From contig CAJNDL010000024.1 of NCBI GenBank assembly GCA_905221505.1, positions 1 through 32,647 on the forward strand: DNA of 32,647 nucleotides, in the 5' to 3' direction. Positions within the stretch are counted from its first letter, which is position 1. Each line of letters starts with the position of its first letter. Below, one piece after another: positions 1 through 11,462 of this stretch. Under the pieces are notes generated by a model, which was not told the origin of the DNA, did no database searches, and saw only the letters and a list, made by a program, of their open reading frames with translations. The position numbers were made by a program, and so were the translations under genes. This DNA is from a bacterium. GTDB taxonomy: Bacteria > Bacillota > Bacilli > Lactobacillales > Streptococcaceae.

Positions 1-11
1 CTTCGACGCGC

Positions 12-35
12 ACCCGCATAGCGGGTAGTTTTTTT
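12..35 (+). terminator. Rho-independent terminator-like hairpin
   Basis: A perfect 6-bp stem (ACCCGC at 12-17 with GCGGGT at 21-26) has a three-base loop and is followed by AG and seven T residues (29-35). This is the classic shape of an intrinsic terminator for a plus-strand transcript entering from the left. The gene it would end lies outside the window. Confidence 0.65.
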
Positions 36-71
36 GTCTCGCACCTAGCGGAGCGAGACGGACTAATAGTC
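36..71. other. Two further inverted repeats after the terminator
   Basis: GTCTCGC at 36-42 pairs perfectly with GCGAGAC at 53-59 around a 10-base loop. Directly after it, GACTA at 61-65 and TAGTC at 67-71 form a small palindrome. Neither is followed by a T-run, so they are not simple terminators. Their role is unknown. Confidence 0.45.
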
Positions 72-80
72 ACATAAAAG

Positions 81-115
81 AAATGCTCCTCCAAGACGGA
101 AGAGCATTTTTTATT
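81..115. terminator. Terminator after the LtaS-like gene, possibly bidirectional
   Basis: AAATGCTC (81-88) pairs with GAGCATTT (102-109). On the plus strand a T-rich tail follows at 107-115. On the minus strand the hairpin begins almost directly after the stop codon of the LtaS-like gene and is followed by TCTTTTAT. It can end that gene and also stop transcription arriving from the left. Confidence 0.7.
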
Positions 116-2261
116 GTGATTTTGATTCGGTTTCAGCCGACTCTGGGTGGAGTTCTTGGTAACTTGGTGCCTTGAAAAGATCAGTACTGGTTTTACCTTG
201 TCGTTGGCTAAAGAGGCTTGTTGATTGACTACCTTTTTCTTGCTCAATCTTTTGCAGGATTGGCAAGGAATTGAGGTAAGAAATACTTTCTGTATCAACT
301 GTTCCAAGATGATCTTTTTGGTAGAAACGGATCAAATCACCAGTTTGAATCTGGTCGCTGATTTTTAGCTGTTGACTGGCTGCCTGCCGAACGATTTCTA
401 GTTCAGTCTGAGCTTGTTCATCAAGATTACTGATTTCAAGACCGCTCTCAGTATAGTAAGTTCGTCCGTCGTAGCTGGTGTATTTAGGTGTGACGAAGGA
501 ATTGGCAGTTCGAAAGGCAACGATTTCTTGATGATCTGGTGATAGTAGGTCTTGTCCAACTTGAAGGAAGGAATTGGACTCAATACCAAGGAGGTGTTCG
601 AGAGTCGGTAAGATATCGATTTGTCCACCGTAGGTATTGATAATTTGTCCTTTTTCATAACCAGGCATGACCACCATAAAAGGCACTCGTTGCAACATGG
701 CATTGTCGTAATTCGACCAATTCTCAGAAGTCTTTCCGATCAAGGGTGCCAGGTCAGGATTGCGGGAGTTGGAAATGCCATAATGGTCTCCATAAATGAC
801 GATGATGGATTTTTCATAGAGGCCACTTTCTTTGAGATAGTCAAAGAAGGCCTTGATGGCACTGTCCAGATAGTTGGCGGTTTGGAAGTAGCCATTGATA
901 GTTTCATCTTTGGTTTTGGCCAAGGGGAAACCAAGCTCATCGCCAGTAAGATTGCTAGCATAAGGATAGTGGTTGGACACCGTGATATACTTGGCATAAA
1001 AAGGCTGTTGCAAATGCTCTAGATATTGAATAGAATCTTTCATCATGATTTTATCATTTAAACCATATTGGAAAGAATTGCTACTGTCTTGCTTGGTGAA
1101 GTAGGCTGCATCAAAGAAGTATTGGTAGCCCCATTGTTTGTAGGTCGTATTTCGGTTCCAGAAGGTCCCGATATTACCGTGAAAGACAGCACTTGATTGG
1201 TAGCCGTTTTTTGATAAGATAAAAGGAGCTGCCTGCTGGGTATTGGTGCCACCGTAGTTGACCATGAAAGAACCTTGGTCAAGGCCAAATAAACCTGTTT
1301 CTAGCATGGTTTCCGCATCTGATGTCTTACCAGCCTTGACTTGGTTAAAGATATTCGAAAAGGCTAGTGTAGATTGCGAATGGTAGAGGGAATTAAGGAA
1401 GGGAGTGACTTCATGCTCAGTTCCATCCATGTTGAGTTTATAGTCAAGCAGGAACTGTTGGAAACTCTCCAAGTGGAGATAAATCACATTTTTCTCTTTA
1501 GCTAAGCCAAAATAGTCTGGATTGGGCTTAGCCGAATGCTCTTGAATATAATCTGTAATAGGTTGAAGATCAGTCTCAGAGGCCTTAGCTCGTTCCTTGT
1601 TGGCACTGTAGGATTGGTTGGCGCTATAACCTAAAAAGGCTGGCAAACTAAGGGCACGAACAACATAATAATTAGAAAATCCTCGCGATAGGAGATCGGG
1701 ACGTTCGATTTCAGCCAAAAAAAGATTAGCAGAAAAAAGCAGGGCTGAGAGTGCAGTGATAGCAACACTTGAGCGGAATTTGAAGGGCCTCCTATCCAGC
1801 TGGATGAATTTTTTAAAGAAAAGGAAAGCCAGCAGTGGGAAATCCATAAAATAGATGAAATCCCAAGGACGCAGTAACTCTAGTTCCGCAGTACCAACAG
1901 ACACCTTGCTGACCACCTTCATGGTATTAGCCGTGATAAAGTCGCTAAATTCTCGATAGTAAAAGACATTGGAATAAAGCCAAATGAATAAAAGGCTATA
2001 AATAGCTATACTCAGACCATAAAAGATCTTGGTCGACCGAGCGTAGAGGGCTAGAGCCAGCAGGAGTAGCCCCAAGGGAAGGGGATTGAAAAAGGCGATA
2101 AAGGCAAGGTAATTTCCCTGCAATTTGCCCACTTGAATATCTAAGTTAAAGTCAACGGTATAGGCTAATAAGGTTTTGAGCCAATATAGGATTAAAAGGG
2201 TTAGGACAAAACCCAGTCTGGTACCGATGGCTTTTTGGATTTTGTTAAAATTGCTTTTCAC
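111..2261 (-). CDS. ltaS: LTA synthase-family membrane sulfatase (LtaS-like)
   Basis: The 716-residue protein has the LtaS plan: about five transmembrane segments in the first ~190 residues, then a large extracellular alkaline-phosphatase/sulfatase-type domain. Visible active-site motifs are NVIYLHLESFQ (metal-binding Glu), GKTSDAE with the predicted catalytic Thr at residue 313, the HGNIGTFWNR region, SNHYPY, and GDHYG with the metal-binding pair D492/H493. LtaS enzymes move glycerol phosphate from phosphatidylglycerol onto a lipid anchor at the outer membrane face, building type I lipoteichoic acid. The start is a GTG, chosen because AGGAAG lies 8 bases upstream. It is transcribed away from the aromatic operon. 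It could instead be a primase or a phosphoglycerol transferase acting on another glycan. To my knowledge pneumococcus makes choline-rich type IV teichoic acids without a classical LtaS, so its substrate here is an open question. Confidence 0.85.
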   Translation of the reverse strand: MKSNFNKIQKAIGTRLGFVLTLLILYWLKTLLAYTVDFNLDIQVGKLQGNYLAFIAFFNPLPLGLLLLALALYARSTKIFYGLSIAIYSLLFIWLYSNVFYYREFSDFITANTMKVVSKVSVGTAELELLRPWDFIYFMDFPLLAFLFFKKFIQLDRRPFKFRSSVAITALSALLFSANLFLAEIERPDLLSRGFSNYYVVRALSLPAFLGYSANQSYSANKERAKASETDLQPITDYIQEHSAKPNPDYFGLAKEKNVIYLHLESFQQFLLDYKLNMDGTEHEVTPFLNSLYHSQSTLAFSNIFNQVKAGKTSDAETMLETGLFGLDQGSFMVNYGGTNTQQAAPFILSKNGYQSSAVFHGNIGTFWNRNTTYKQWGYQYFFDAAYFTKQDSSNSFQYGLNDKIMMKDSIQYLEHLQQPFYAKYITVSNHYPYASNLTGDELGFPLAKTKDETINGYFQTANYLDSAIKAFFDYLKESGLYEKSIIVIYGDHYGISNSRNPDLAPLIGKTSENWSNYDNAMLQRVPFMVVMPGYEKGQIINTYGGQIDILPTLEHLLGIESNSFLQVGQDLLSPDHQEIVAFRTANSFVTPKYTSYDGRTYYTESGLEISNLDEQAQTELEIVRQAASQQLKISDQIQTGDLIRFYQKDHLGTVDTESISYLNSLPILQKIEQEKGSQSTSLFSQRQGKTSTDLFKAPSYQELHPESAETESKSQ

Positions 2262-2292
2262 ACATTTTACTTCCTAATTTTTTATTAGTATT

Positions 2293-2321
2293 AGTATACC
2301 ATTTTTTAAAAGAAGAGTAAA
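2293..2321 (-). promoter_or_regulatory. Predicted promoter of the LtaS-like gene
   Basis: On the minus strand TATACT (2298-2293) is preceded by TGG, giving an extended -10 box. A weak -35-like TTTACT lies about 17 bases upstream (2321-2316). The site sits about 32 bases before the GTG start and is divergent to the promoter of the next gene. Confidence 0.5.
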
Positions 2322-2342
2322 AAAGCAAGGGTAGTTTCTTTT

Positions 2343-2371
2343 TTGAGAATTGGCTAAAAGTTTGATATAAT
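2343..2371 (+). promoter_or_regulatory. Promoter of the methyltransferase-aro operon
   Basis: TTGAGA (2343-2348), a 17-base spacer, and a consensus TATAAT (2366-2371) form a strong sigma-A promoter. The predicted transcription start is at about 2378-2379, right at the chosen ATG. No other equally clear promoter is seen between here and the region before aroA, so it probably drives the whole front half of the aromatic operon. Confidence 0.75.
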
Positions 2372-2378
2372 GGTAGTT

Positions 2379-3542
2379 ATGAATAGAATAAGAGTTAGCA
2401 AAAGGGTTGGAAAGAAGCTCGCTAAGGGGCTAGTTTTACTAGAAGCTAGTGATCTTGAGAATGTCAATCTCAAGGATCAGGAAGTAGAAGTGCAGAGTCA
2501 AGATGGAAACTTTCTTGGAACTGCCTATCTTTCCCAACAGAACAAGGGCTTGGGTTGGTTTATCAGTAAAGACAAGGTGACCTTCAATCAAGCTTTCTTT
2601 GAAACACTGTTTAGACAAGCTAGAGAAAAGAGAAGCGCCTACTATCAAGATGATTTAACAACTGCCTTTCGTCTCTTCAACCAAGAGGGAGATGGCTTTG
2701 GCGGTCTGACAGTGGACCTTTATGGCGACTATGCTGTCTTTTCTTGGTATAACTCTTATGTTTATCAGATTCGCAAGGTTATCTCAGAAGCCTTTAGACA
2801 GGTTTTTCCTGAGATTTTAGGGACCTATGAGAAGATCCGCTTTAAGGGGCTAGACTACGAATCTGCCCATGTTTATGGTCAAGAAGCACCTGACTTTTTC
2901 ACTGTTCTGGAAAATGGTGTCTTGTATCAGGTCTTCATGAATGATGGCTTGATGACAGGTATTTTCCTAGACCAGCATGAAGTTCGTGGTAGTTTAGTTG
3001 ACGGCTTGGCTATGGGTAAATCCTTGCTCAATATGTTTTCTTATACAGCAGCCTTTTCAGTAGCTGCGGCTATGGGAGGAGCAAGTCAGACAACTTCTGT
3101 TGACCTAGCCAAACGTTCACGAGAATTGTCTCAAGCGCATTTTCAGGCAAATGGGCTCAGCACAGATGACCATCGTTTTATAGTCATGGACGTCTTTGAG
3201 TATTTCAAATATGCCAAACGAAAAGGCTTGACCTACGATGTGATTGTTCTAGATCCGCCTAGCTTTGCTCGGAACAAAAAACAGACCTTCTCTGTGGCCA
3301 AGGATTATCACAAGTTGATTTCCCAGAGTCTGGAGATTTTAAATCCGGGAGGGATTATCATTGCCAGTACCAATGCTGCCAATGTTTCCCGCCAGAAATT
3401 TACAGAACAAATTGATAAAGGCTTTGCAGGAAGAAGTTACCAGATTTTAAACAAATACGGTCTTCCAGCAGATTTCGCCTATAATAAAAAAGATGAAAGT
3501 AGTAATTACCTTAAGGTGATTAGTATGAAGGTTAGTAAATGA
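2379..3542 (+). CDS. Class I SAM-dependent rRNA methyltransferase, RlmI/YwbD-like
   Basis: The 387-residue protein has an N-terminal PUA-like RNA-binding domain (about 1-70), a central linker domain, and a C-terminal Rossmann methyltransferase domain. The SAM-site region reads [20 protein letters not shown]. The catalytic-type motif [12 protein letters not shown] follows, then KDYHKL. Relatives methylate a 23S rRNA cytosine at C5; the exact base here is an inference. An in-frame ATG at 2370 overlaps the -10 box, so it cannot be transcribed from that promoter; the ATG at 2379 was chosen. With the predicted transcription start at 2378-2379 the mRNA would be leaderless, and no Shine-Dalgarno sequence is seen. 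The gene's last four bases overlap aroD (ATGA), so the two are translationally coupled and it heads the aromatic operon. Confidence 0.85.
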   Translation: MNRIRVSKRVGKKLAKGLVLLEASDLENVNLKDQEVEVQSQDGNFLGTAYLSQQNKGLGWFISKDKVTFNQAFFETLFRQAREKRSAYYQDDLTTAFRLFNQEGDGFGGLTVDLYGDYAVFSWYNSYVYQIRKVISEAFRQVFPEILGTYEKIRFKGLDYESAHVYGQEAPDFFTVLENGVLYQVFMNDGLMTGIFLDQHEVRGSLVDGLAMGKSLLNMFSYTAAFSVAAAMGGASQTTSVDLAKRSRELSQAHFQANGLSTDDHRFIVMDVFEYFKYAKRKGLTYDVIVLDPPSFARNKKQTFSVAKDYHKLISQSLEILNPGGIIIASTNAANVSRQKFTEQIDKGFAGRSYQILNKYGLPADFAYNKKDESSNYLKVISMKVSK

Positions 3543-4216
3543 AATTAATCGTTTCAGTAATGCCAAGAAGTTTAGAGGAGGCCCAGGCTCTGGATGCTAC
3601 GAGGTATCAGGATGCTGATATCATTGAATGGCGTGCCGACTATCTGCCTAAAGAAGCGATTTTACAGGTAGCTCCAGCTATTTTTGAAAAATTCGCAGGT
3701 CGCGAGTTGGTTTTCACTCTGAGAACTCGTGCTGAAGGAGGAGAAATTGACCTTTCTCCAGAAGAATATATCCATCTAATCAAGGAAGTGGCGCAACTCT
3801 ATCAACCAGACTATATTGATTTTGAGTACTATAGCTACAAGGATGTTTTTGAGGAAATGCTGGACTTCCCAAATCTCGTTTTGAGTTACCATAATTTCCA
3901 AGAAACGCCTGAAAACATGATGGAAATCTTGTCAGAGTTGACGAGCCTAAATCCAAAACTTGTCAAGGTTGCGGTGATGGCTCACACGGAACAGGATGTG
4001 CTAGACTTGATGAACTATACACGAGGCTTTAAAACTCTCAATCCTGAGCAGGAATATGTAACTATTTCTATGGGCAAGGTGGGTAAAGTCTCTCGTATCA
4101 CTGCGGATGTGACGGGTTCTAGCTGGTCCTTTGCCAGTCTAGATGAGGCTAGTGCTCCTGGTCAGATTTCTCTAGCTAGCATGAAAAAAATCAGGGAGAT
4201 TTTGGATGAAGCTTGA
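3539..4216 (+). CDS. aroD: 3-Dehydroquinate dehydratase, type I
   Basis: This 225-residue enzyme dehydrates 3-dehydroquinate to 3-dehydroshikimate, the third step of the shikimate pathway, in the cytoplasm. Type I features are visible: [23 protein letters not shown] with the catalytic His, VKVAVMAH with the Schiff-base Lys, and [15 protein letters not shown] near the C-terminus. Length is normal for the short Gram-positive form. It begins inside the end of the methyltransferase gene (4-base overlap) and overlaps aroE by 11 bases, so expression is coupled on both sides. Confidence 0.96.
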   Translation: MKLIVSVMPRSLEEAQALDATRYQDADIIEWRADYLPKEAILQVAPAIFEKFAGRELVFTLRTRAEGGEIDLSPEEYIHLIKEVAQLYQPDYIDFEYYSYKDVFEEMLDFPNLVLSYHNFQETPENMMEILSELTSLNPKLVKVAVMAHTEQDVLDLMNYTRGFKTLNPEQEYVTISMGKVGKVSRITADVTGSSWSFASLDEASAPGQISLASMKKIREILDEA

Positions 4217-5060
4217 TGGCTATACACGTTTAGCTGCCGTTGTTGCTAATCCTATTAAGCATTCTATTTCGCCCTTTATCCACAATAGGGCCTTTGAGGC
4301 GACAGCTACCAACGGTGCTTACGTGGCCTGGGAGATTGAAGCGGCTGACTTGGCAGAAACGGTGGCCAATATTCGTCGCTACCAGATGTTTGGTATCAAC
4401 CTGTCCATGCCCTATAAGGAGCAAGTGATTCCATATTTGGATGAGCTGAGTGACGAAGCGCGCTTGATCGGTGCGGTCAATACGGTTGTCAATCATAATG
4501 GCAATTTAATTGGATATAATACAGATGGCAAGGGATTTTTTAAGAGCTTGCCTTCTTTTACAATTACAGGTAAGAAGATGACCCTGCTGGGTGCAGGTGG
4601 TGCGGCTAAATCCATTCTGGCGCAAGCTATTTTGGACGGCGTCAGTCAGATTTCTATCTTTGTTCGTTCAGTTTCTATGGAAAAAACAAGACCTTACCTA
4701 GACAAGTTACAGGAGCAAACAGGCTTTAAAGTGGACTTGTATGCTTTAGAAGATATTTCTGAACTGCAAGCAAGGATTGCCGAGTCGGATTTATTGGTCA
4801 ATGCCACCAGTGTAGGCATGGATGGCCAGTCGTCGCCAATTCCTGAAAGCATAGTCTTACCAGAAACTCTCTTAGTAGCAGATATCATTTACCAACCCTT
4901 TGAAACACCATTTTTGAAATGGGCTAGAAGTCAGGGCAATCCAGCGGTCAATGGTCTGGGAATGTTGCTCTATCAAGCTGCAGAAGCTTTTCAACTGTGG
5001 ACAGGCAAGGAAATGCCGACAGAAGAGATTTGGCAGTCCTTAACAGAAAAATACCAATAA
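4206..5060 (+). CDS. aroE: Shikimate dehydrogenase
   Basis: The 284-residue protein reduces 3-dehydroshikimate to shikimate with NADPH. The N-terminal substrate domain has the motif HSISPFIHN and the MPYKEQ loop carrying the catalytic Lys. NTDGKGF carries the catalytic Asp. The nucleotide-binding loop is [11 protein letters not shown], and NATSVGMDG and [14 protein letters not shown] complete the family signature. The start codon lies 11 bases inside aroD. An 18-base gap with a purine-rich ribosome site leads to aroB. Confidence 0.96.
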   Translation: MKLDGYTRLAAVVANPIKHSISPFIHNRAFEATATNGAYVAWEIEAADLAETVANIRRYQMFGINLSMPYKEQVIPYLDELSDEARLIGAVNTVVNHNGNLIGYNTDGKGFFKSLPSFTITGKKMTLLGAGGAAKSILAQAILDGVSQISIFVRSVSMEKTRPYLDKLQEQTGFKVDLYALEDISELQARIAESDLLVNATSVGMDGQSSPIPESIVLPETLLVADIIYQPFETPFLKWARSQGNPAVNGLGMLLYQAAEAFQLWTGKEMPTEEIWQSLTEKYQ

Positions 5061-5078
5061 AGAAAGGGAGATTCTCCT

Positions 5079-6146
5079 ATGAAAATCAGAATCGATATTC
5101 CTCATCATCCTTATGATATTCAGATTGAAAAAGGTTGTCTGGCTCAGGCTGGTCAGTGGTTGAGAGAACTCTGGCAACCACAAAAGGTAGTCATTGTGAC
5201 AGATAACCATGTAGCCTCTCTCTATGCAGAGAAGGTCAAGCTCAGCCTAGAAGATGCTGGTTTTCAGGTAGCTGTTTTTGACTTTTTAGAAGGCGAAGAA
5301 AGAAAAAATTTAACCACTGTTCAGAAAGTCTATGAATTTCTAGTTAAGCAGGGACTGACTCGTAGCGATGGAATTGTGGCTCTTGGTGGTGGTGTCGTTG
5401 GGGATTTGGCTGGTTTTGTAGCCTCTACCTATATGCGGGGCATTCATTTTGTTCAGATACCGACTAGCTTGACAGCCCAGGTTGATTCTTCTATCGGTGG
5501 AAAGACAGGCGTCAATACTCCTTTTGCTAAAAATATGGTGGGTACTTTTGCCCAACCAGATGGGGTTCTGATTGATCCACTTGTCCTTGAAACGCTCGGA
5601 AAAAGAGAGTTGATTGAAGGGATGGGTGAGGTCATCAAGTATGGCTTGATTGAGGATCCAGAACTTTGGAGAATCTTGACGGAGCTGGATGGTTCTGTAG
5701 AGAGCATTTTGGAGCATGCAGAGACCTTGATTGAACATTCTTGTCAGGTCAAGCGCAAGATGGTGGTTGAGGATGAGTTGGACAATGGTGTTCGCCTTTA
5801 CCTCAATTTTGGTCACACTATTGGCCATGCCATCGAAGCGACTGCTGGGTATGGAAAAGTCATGCATGGCGAGGCTGTAGCTATGGGAATGGTTCAGATT
5901 TCCAAGGTTGCTGAGGAAAAAGGCCTCATGCCGGCTGGCATTACCCAATCTATCACAGAGATGTGTCAGAAATTTGGTTTGCCAGTTGACTATGAAAACT
6001 GGGATGTTGATAAGCTTTATCAGGCTTTGACTCATGATAAGAAAGCGCGTGGCAACACCTTGAAATTGGTCTTGGTGCCAGAGCTTGGTTCAGCGACCAT
6101 TCACCCAGTTTCTCTGGAAGAGATGAAAGACTACTTGGTAAAATAA
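5079..6146 (+). CDS. aroB: 3-Dehydroquinate synthase
   Basis: The 355-residue protein converts DAHP to 3-dehydroquinate, the second shikimate step, using NAD and a divalent metal. Recognisable motifs are [19 protein letters not shown], the block [39 protein letters not shown] with metal-binding His residues, and HGEAVAMGM. The ATG follows AAAGGGAG with suitable spacing. It acts before aroD although it comes third among the aro genes here. The DAHP synthase gene for step one is not in this window. Confidence 0.96.
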   Translation: MKIRIDIPHHPYDIQIEKGCLAQAGQWLRELWQPQKVVIVTDNHVASLYAEKVKLSLEDAGFQVAVFDFLEGEERKNLTTVQKVYEFLVKQGLTRSDGIVALGGGVVGDLAGFVASTYMRGIHFVQIPTSLTAQVDSSIGGKTGVNTPFAKNMVGTFAQPDGVLIDPLVLETLGKRELIEGMGEVIKYGLIEDPELWRILTELDGSVESILEHAETLIEHSCQVKRKMVVEDELDNGVRLYLNFGHTIGHAIEATAGYGKVMHGEAVAMGMVQISKVAEEKGLMPAGITQSITEMCQKFGLPVDYENWDVDKLYQALTHDKKARGNTLKLVLVPELGSATIHPVSLEEMKDYLVK

Positions 6147-6155
6147 GGAGAATGT

Positions 6156-7322
6156 ATGAGATATTTAACTGCAGGAGAATCACACGGCCCTCGTCTGACA
6201 GCTATTATTGAGGGAATTCCAGCTGGACTTCCTTTGACAGCTGAGGATATCAATGGGGACCTTAAACGCCGTCAGGGTGGCTACGGTCGTGGTGGTCGTA
6301 TGAAGATTGAGAGTGACCAGGTTGTCTTTACTTCGGGCGTTCGCCATGGGAAAACGACAGGGGCTCCTATTACCATGGATGTCATTAATAAGGACCACCA
6401 AAAATGGTTGGACATTATGTCTGCGGAGGACATTGAAGACCGCCTTAAAAGCAAACGAAAAATCACCCATCCACGTCCAGGACATGCCGATTTGGTAGGG
6501 GGAATCAAGTACCGTTTTGATGATTTGCGAAATTCCTTGGAACGTTCATCAGCTCGTGAAACAACCATGCGAGTGGCAGTCGGGGCTGTAGCCAAACGCC
6601 TCTTGGCTGAACTGGATATGGAGATTGCCAATCATGTCGTGGTCTTTGGTGGCAAGGAAATCGATGTTCCTGAAAATCTAACAGTCGCTGAGATTAAGGA
6701 AAGAGCTGCCCAATCTGAAGTTTCTATTGTCAACCAAGAACGGGAACAGGAGATCAAGGATTACATTGATCAAATCAAACGTGACGGTGATACCATCGGT
6801 GGGGTTGTCGAGACAGTCGTTGGAGGTGTTCCAGTTGGTCTCGGTTCCTATGTCCAATGGGACAGAAAATTGGATGCGCGATTGGCCCAAGCCGTTGTTT
6901 CTATCAATGCCTTTAAAGGGGTGGAATTTGGTCTCGGCTTTGAAGCTGGTTACCGCAAAGGCAGCCAAGTTATGGATGAAATTCTCTGGTCTAAAGAAGA
7001 CGGCTATACTCGCCGTACCAATAATCTAGGTGGTTTTGAAGGTGGCATGACCAATGGGCAACCCATTGTTGTTCGTGGAGTCATGAAACCCATTCCTACT
7101 CTTTATAAACCTCTTATGAGTGTGGATATCGAAACCCACGAACCTTACAAGGCAACCGTGGAGAGAAGTGATCCGACCGCTCTTCCAGCTGCAGGAGTAG
7201 TCATGGAAGCTGTTGTAGCAACGGTTCTGGCACAAGAAATCCTTGAAAAATTCTCATCAGACAATCTTGAAGAATTAAAAGAAGCGGTAGCCAAACACCG
7301 AGACTATACAAAGAACTATTAA
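6156..7322 (+). CDS. aroC: Chorismate synthase
   Basis: This 388-residue enzyme removes phosphate from EPSP to give chorismate, with reduced FMN as cofactor. Family signatures are visible: GESHGP at the N-terminus, [34 protein letters not shown], and [11 protein letters not shown] near the C-terminus. The ATG follows AAGGAG 5 bases upstream. The gene sits 9 bases after aroB and 9 bases before tyrA, with no terminator on either side. Confidence 0.97.
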   Translation: MRYLTAGESHGPRLTAIIEGIPAGLPLTAEDINGDLKRRQGGYGRGGRMKIESDQVVFTSGVRHGKTTGAPITMDVINKDHQKWLDIMSAEDIEDRLKSKRKITHPRPGHADLVGGIKYRFDDLRNSLERSSARETTMRVAVGAVAKRLLAELDMEIANHVVVFGGKEIDVPENLTVAEIKERAAQSEVSIVNQEREQEIKDYIDQIKRDGDTIGGVVETVVGGVPVGLGSYVQWDRKLDARLAQAVVSINAFKGVEFGLGFEAGYRKGSQVMDEILWSKEDGYTRRTNNLGGFEGGMTNGQPIVVRGVMKPIPTLYKPLMSVDIETHEPYKATVERSDPTALPAAGVVMEAVVATVLAQEILEKFSSDNLEELKEAVAKHRDYTKNY

Positions 7323-7331
7323 GGAGTTCCT

Positions 7332-8435
7332 ATGGCAAAAACAATCTATATCGCAGGTCTTGGTTTGATTGGTGCCTCTATGGCACTTGGTATCAAACGC
7401 GATCATCCAGATTATGAAATTTTAGGTTATAATCGCAGTCAAGCTTCGAGAAATATCGCCTTGAAAGAAGGTATGATTGACCGTGCAACAGATGATTTTG
7501 CTAGTTTTGCTCCTCTGGCAGATATCATCATCCTCAGTTTGCCAATCAAACAAACCATTTCCTTTATTAAGGAATTGGCTGACTTGGACTTGAAAGAAGG
7601 CGTGATTATCTCAGATGCTGGTTCGACCAAGTCAGCCATTGTGGATGCGGCGGAGCAATATTTGGCTGGCAAACCTGTTCGCTTTGTCGGGGCTCATCCC
7701 ATGGCTGGTAGTCACAAGACAGGGGCTGCTTCTGCGGATGTCAATCTTTTTGAAAATGCCTATTATATCTTTACACCTTCCAGCCTGACAAGTCAGGACA
7801 CGCTTAAGGAAATGAAGGATCTGCTTTCAGGTCTTCATGCTCGTTTTATCGAAATTGATGCCAAGGAGCATGATCGGGTGACTTCTCAGATTAGCCATTT
7901 TCCTCATATTCTGGCTTCTAGTCTCATGGAGCAGACCGCGGTCTATGCTCAAGAACATGAGATGGCAAGGCGCTTTGCGGCCGGTGGTTTTCGAGATATG
8001 ACCCGAATTGCGGAAAGCGAGCCGGGCATGTGGACTTCTATTCTCTTGTCTAATCGTGAAACTATTCTGGATCGAATTGAGGATTTCAAGGAGCGCTTAG
8101 ATGAGGTTGGACAAGCCATCAGCAAGGGAGATGAGGAGCAGATTTGGAACTTTTTCAACCAAGCGCGTGAGCAACGTCAGGCTATGGAAATCCATAAGCG
8201 TGGCGGTGTGGATAGTTCTTACGATCTCTATGTCGATGTTCCCGATGAAGAAGATGTCATCTTGAGGATTTTGGAACTTCTACGTGGAACTTCCTTGGTT
8301 AACATCCACATCAACGAGGAAAACCGTGAGGATATTCACGGGATTCTACAAATTTCATTTAAAAATGCTCAAGATTTAGAACGAGCCGAGCACCTCATAA
8401 CAGAAAACACCGATTATACAGTCGTTATCAAATAA
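7332..8435 (+). CDS. tyrA: Prephenate dehydrogenase with C-terminal ACT domain
   Basis: The 367-residue enzyme oxidatively decarboxylates prephenate to 4-hydroxyphenylpyruvate, the committed step to tyrosine. The NAD-binding loop [12 protein letters not shown] is at the N-terminus. Conserved family blocks follow: [35 protein letters not shown], and [18 protein letters not shown]. From about residue 298 an ACT domain is seen ([16 protein letters not shown] onward), the usual site of feedback binding by an amino acid, presumably tyrosine. A strong AAGGAG precedes the start. Confidence 0.95.
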   Translation: MAKTIYIAGLGLIGASMALGIKRDHPDYEILGYNRSQASRNIALKEGMIDRATDDFASFAPLADIIILSLPIKQTISFIKELADLDLKEGVIISDAGSTKSAIVDAAEQYLAGKPVRFVGAHPMAGSHKTGAASADVNLFENAYYIFTPSSLTSQDTLKEMKDLLSGLHARFIEIDAKEHDRVTSQISHFPHILASSLMEQTAVYAQEHEMARRFAAGGFRDMTRIAESEPGMWTSILLSNRETILDRIEDFKERLDEVGQAISKGDEEQIWNFFNQAREQRQAMEIHKRGGVDSSYDLYVDVPDEEDVILRILELLRGTSLVNIHINEENREDIHGILQISFKNAQDLERAEHLITENTDYTVVIK

Positions 8436-8445
8436 GGAGAAAATC

Positions 8446-8784
8446 ATGTCAAATATTTACGATAGTGCAAACGAACTCAGTCGCGGTCTACGCGAATTGC
8501 CAGAATACAAGGCTGTTAAAGCAGCTAAAGATGCGATTTCGGCAGATGCTGAGGCAAGCAAAATCTTTACAGAATATGTTGCCTTCCAAGAGGAAATTCA
8601 AAAACTAGCACAGACAGGTCAAATGCCAGATGCGTCCTTCCGAGCTAAAATGGAAGGCTTTGGAAAGCAGATTCAGGGGAACAGCCTCTTGTCTGAATTC
8701 TTTACCAAGCAACAACAATTGGCAATTTACCTTTCTGACATTGAAAAAATTGTTTTTGAACCAGTTTCAGAATTGCTAAAATAA
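8446..8784 (+). CDS. YlbF/YmcA family protein (UPF0342)
   Basis: A 112-residue soluble, highly helical protein with no signal peptide or membrane segment. It matches the YlbF/YmcA (Com_YlbF) family in length and in its pattern: an N-terminal helix ([19 protein letters not shown]), a central EF/FxEE region, and a C-terminal helix ending FEPVSELLK. In Bacillus, related proteins form a complex with YaaT that affects RNase Y, sporulation and competence; the streptococcal role is not known to me. It lies between tyrA and aroA with a good AAGGAG site, so it is co-expressed with the aromatic genes although it is not an aromatic enzyme. Confidence 0.85.
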   Translation: MSNIYDSANELSRGLRELPEYKAVKAAKDAISADAEASKIFTEYVAFQEEIQKLAQTGQMPDASFRAKMEGFGKQIQGNSLLSEFFTKQQQLAIYLSDIEKIVFEPVSELLK

Positions 8785-8794
8785 GAAAATAACT

Positions 8795-10613
<1,819 letters not shown>

Positions 10614-10617
<4 letters not shown>

Positions 10618-11462
10618 AAATTGCTTATCTAGGTCCCAAGGGATCATTTTCACATCACGTTGTGCAGACAGCTTTTCCTCATGAGGAATTGCAGGCCTTT
10701 GCCAATATTACAGATGTCATTAAGGCCTATGAGCAAGGCTTGGTGGACTATTCTGTGGTGCCAGTTGAAAATTCTATCGAGGGTAGTGTTCATGAAACCT
10801 TGGACTACCTTTTTCATCAGGCTCGTATCCAAGCGGTAGCAGAAATCGTTCAGCCCATTCACCAGCAGTTGATGGTAGTCCCAGGTCATACTAAGATTGA
10901 AAAGATTTTTTCGCACCCACAGGCCTTAGCTCAAGGAAAGAAATTTATCGATGAACAGTATCCAGAGGCTCAAATTGAGGTGACAGCCAGTACAGCTTAT
11001 GCTGCCCGCTTTATTTCCGAACATCCAGACCAGCCTTTTGCTGCAATTGCTCCTAGAAGTTCTGCCGAAGAATATGGCTTGGAACTGATTGCTGAGGATA
11101 TTCAGGAAATGGAAGCCAATTTCACACGTTTCTGGGTTCTGGGAGCTGAAGGTGCAGCTATTCCCTTGAAAGCACAAACTGAAAAAATGAGTTTGGCCTT
11201 GACATTACCTGACAACCTTCCAGGTGCACTATACAAGGCCCTTTCGACCTTTGCTTGGCGAGGAATTGACCTGACAAAAATTGAAAGTCGTCCACTCAAG
11301 ACAGCACTGGGCGAATACTTTTTCATTATCGATGTGGACTATACTGATAAGGACCTGGTCCACTTTGCCCAAAAAGAATTAGAAGCGATTGGAATCCAGT
11401 ATAAAGTTCTGGGTGCCTATCCTATTTATCCAATATCAGACCATGGAAAGGAGAGAAGATGA
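10614..11462 (+). CDS. pheA: Prephenate dehydratase with ACT domain
   Basis: The 282-residue enzyme converts prephenate to phenylpyruvate, the committed step to phenylalanine. The N-terminal catalytic domain begins IAYLGPKGSFSH and includes VPVENSIEGSV and the conserved NFTRFWVLG motif with its catalytic Thr. The C-terminal ACT domain (from about residue 190) has ALYKALSTFAWRGIDLTKIESRP; the ESRP element is the known phenylalanine-binding site, so feedback inhibition is likely. There is no chorismate mutase domain, so mutase activity must come from another gene. It overlaps both neighbours by 4 bases. Confidence 0.95.

Noticed and set aside
621..1022. 133-codon plus-strand frame inside the LtaS-like gene
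   Set aside because: It is antisense to the conserved catalytic domain and has no recognisable domain or ribosome site.
5340..6035. Long open frame (231 codons) antisense to aroB
   Set aside because: It lies wholly within the clearly coding aroB gene, has no ribosome site or family resemblance, and follows from the codon pattern of the sense gene.
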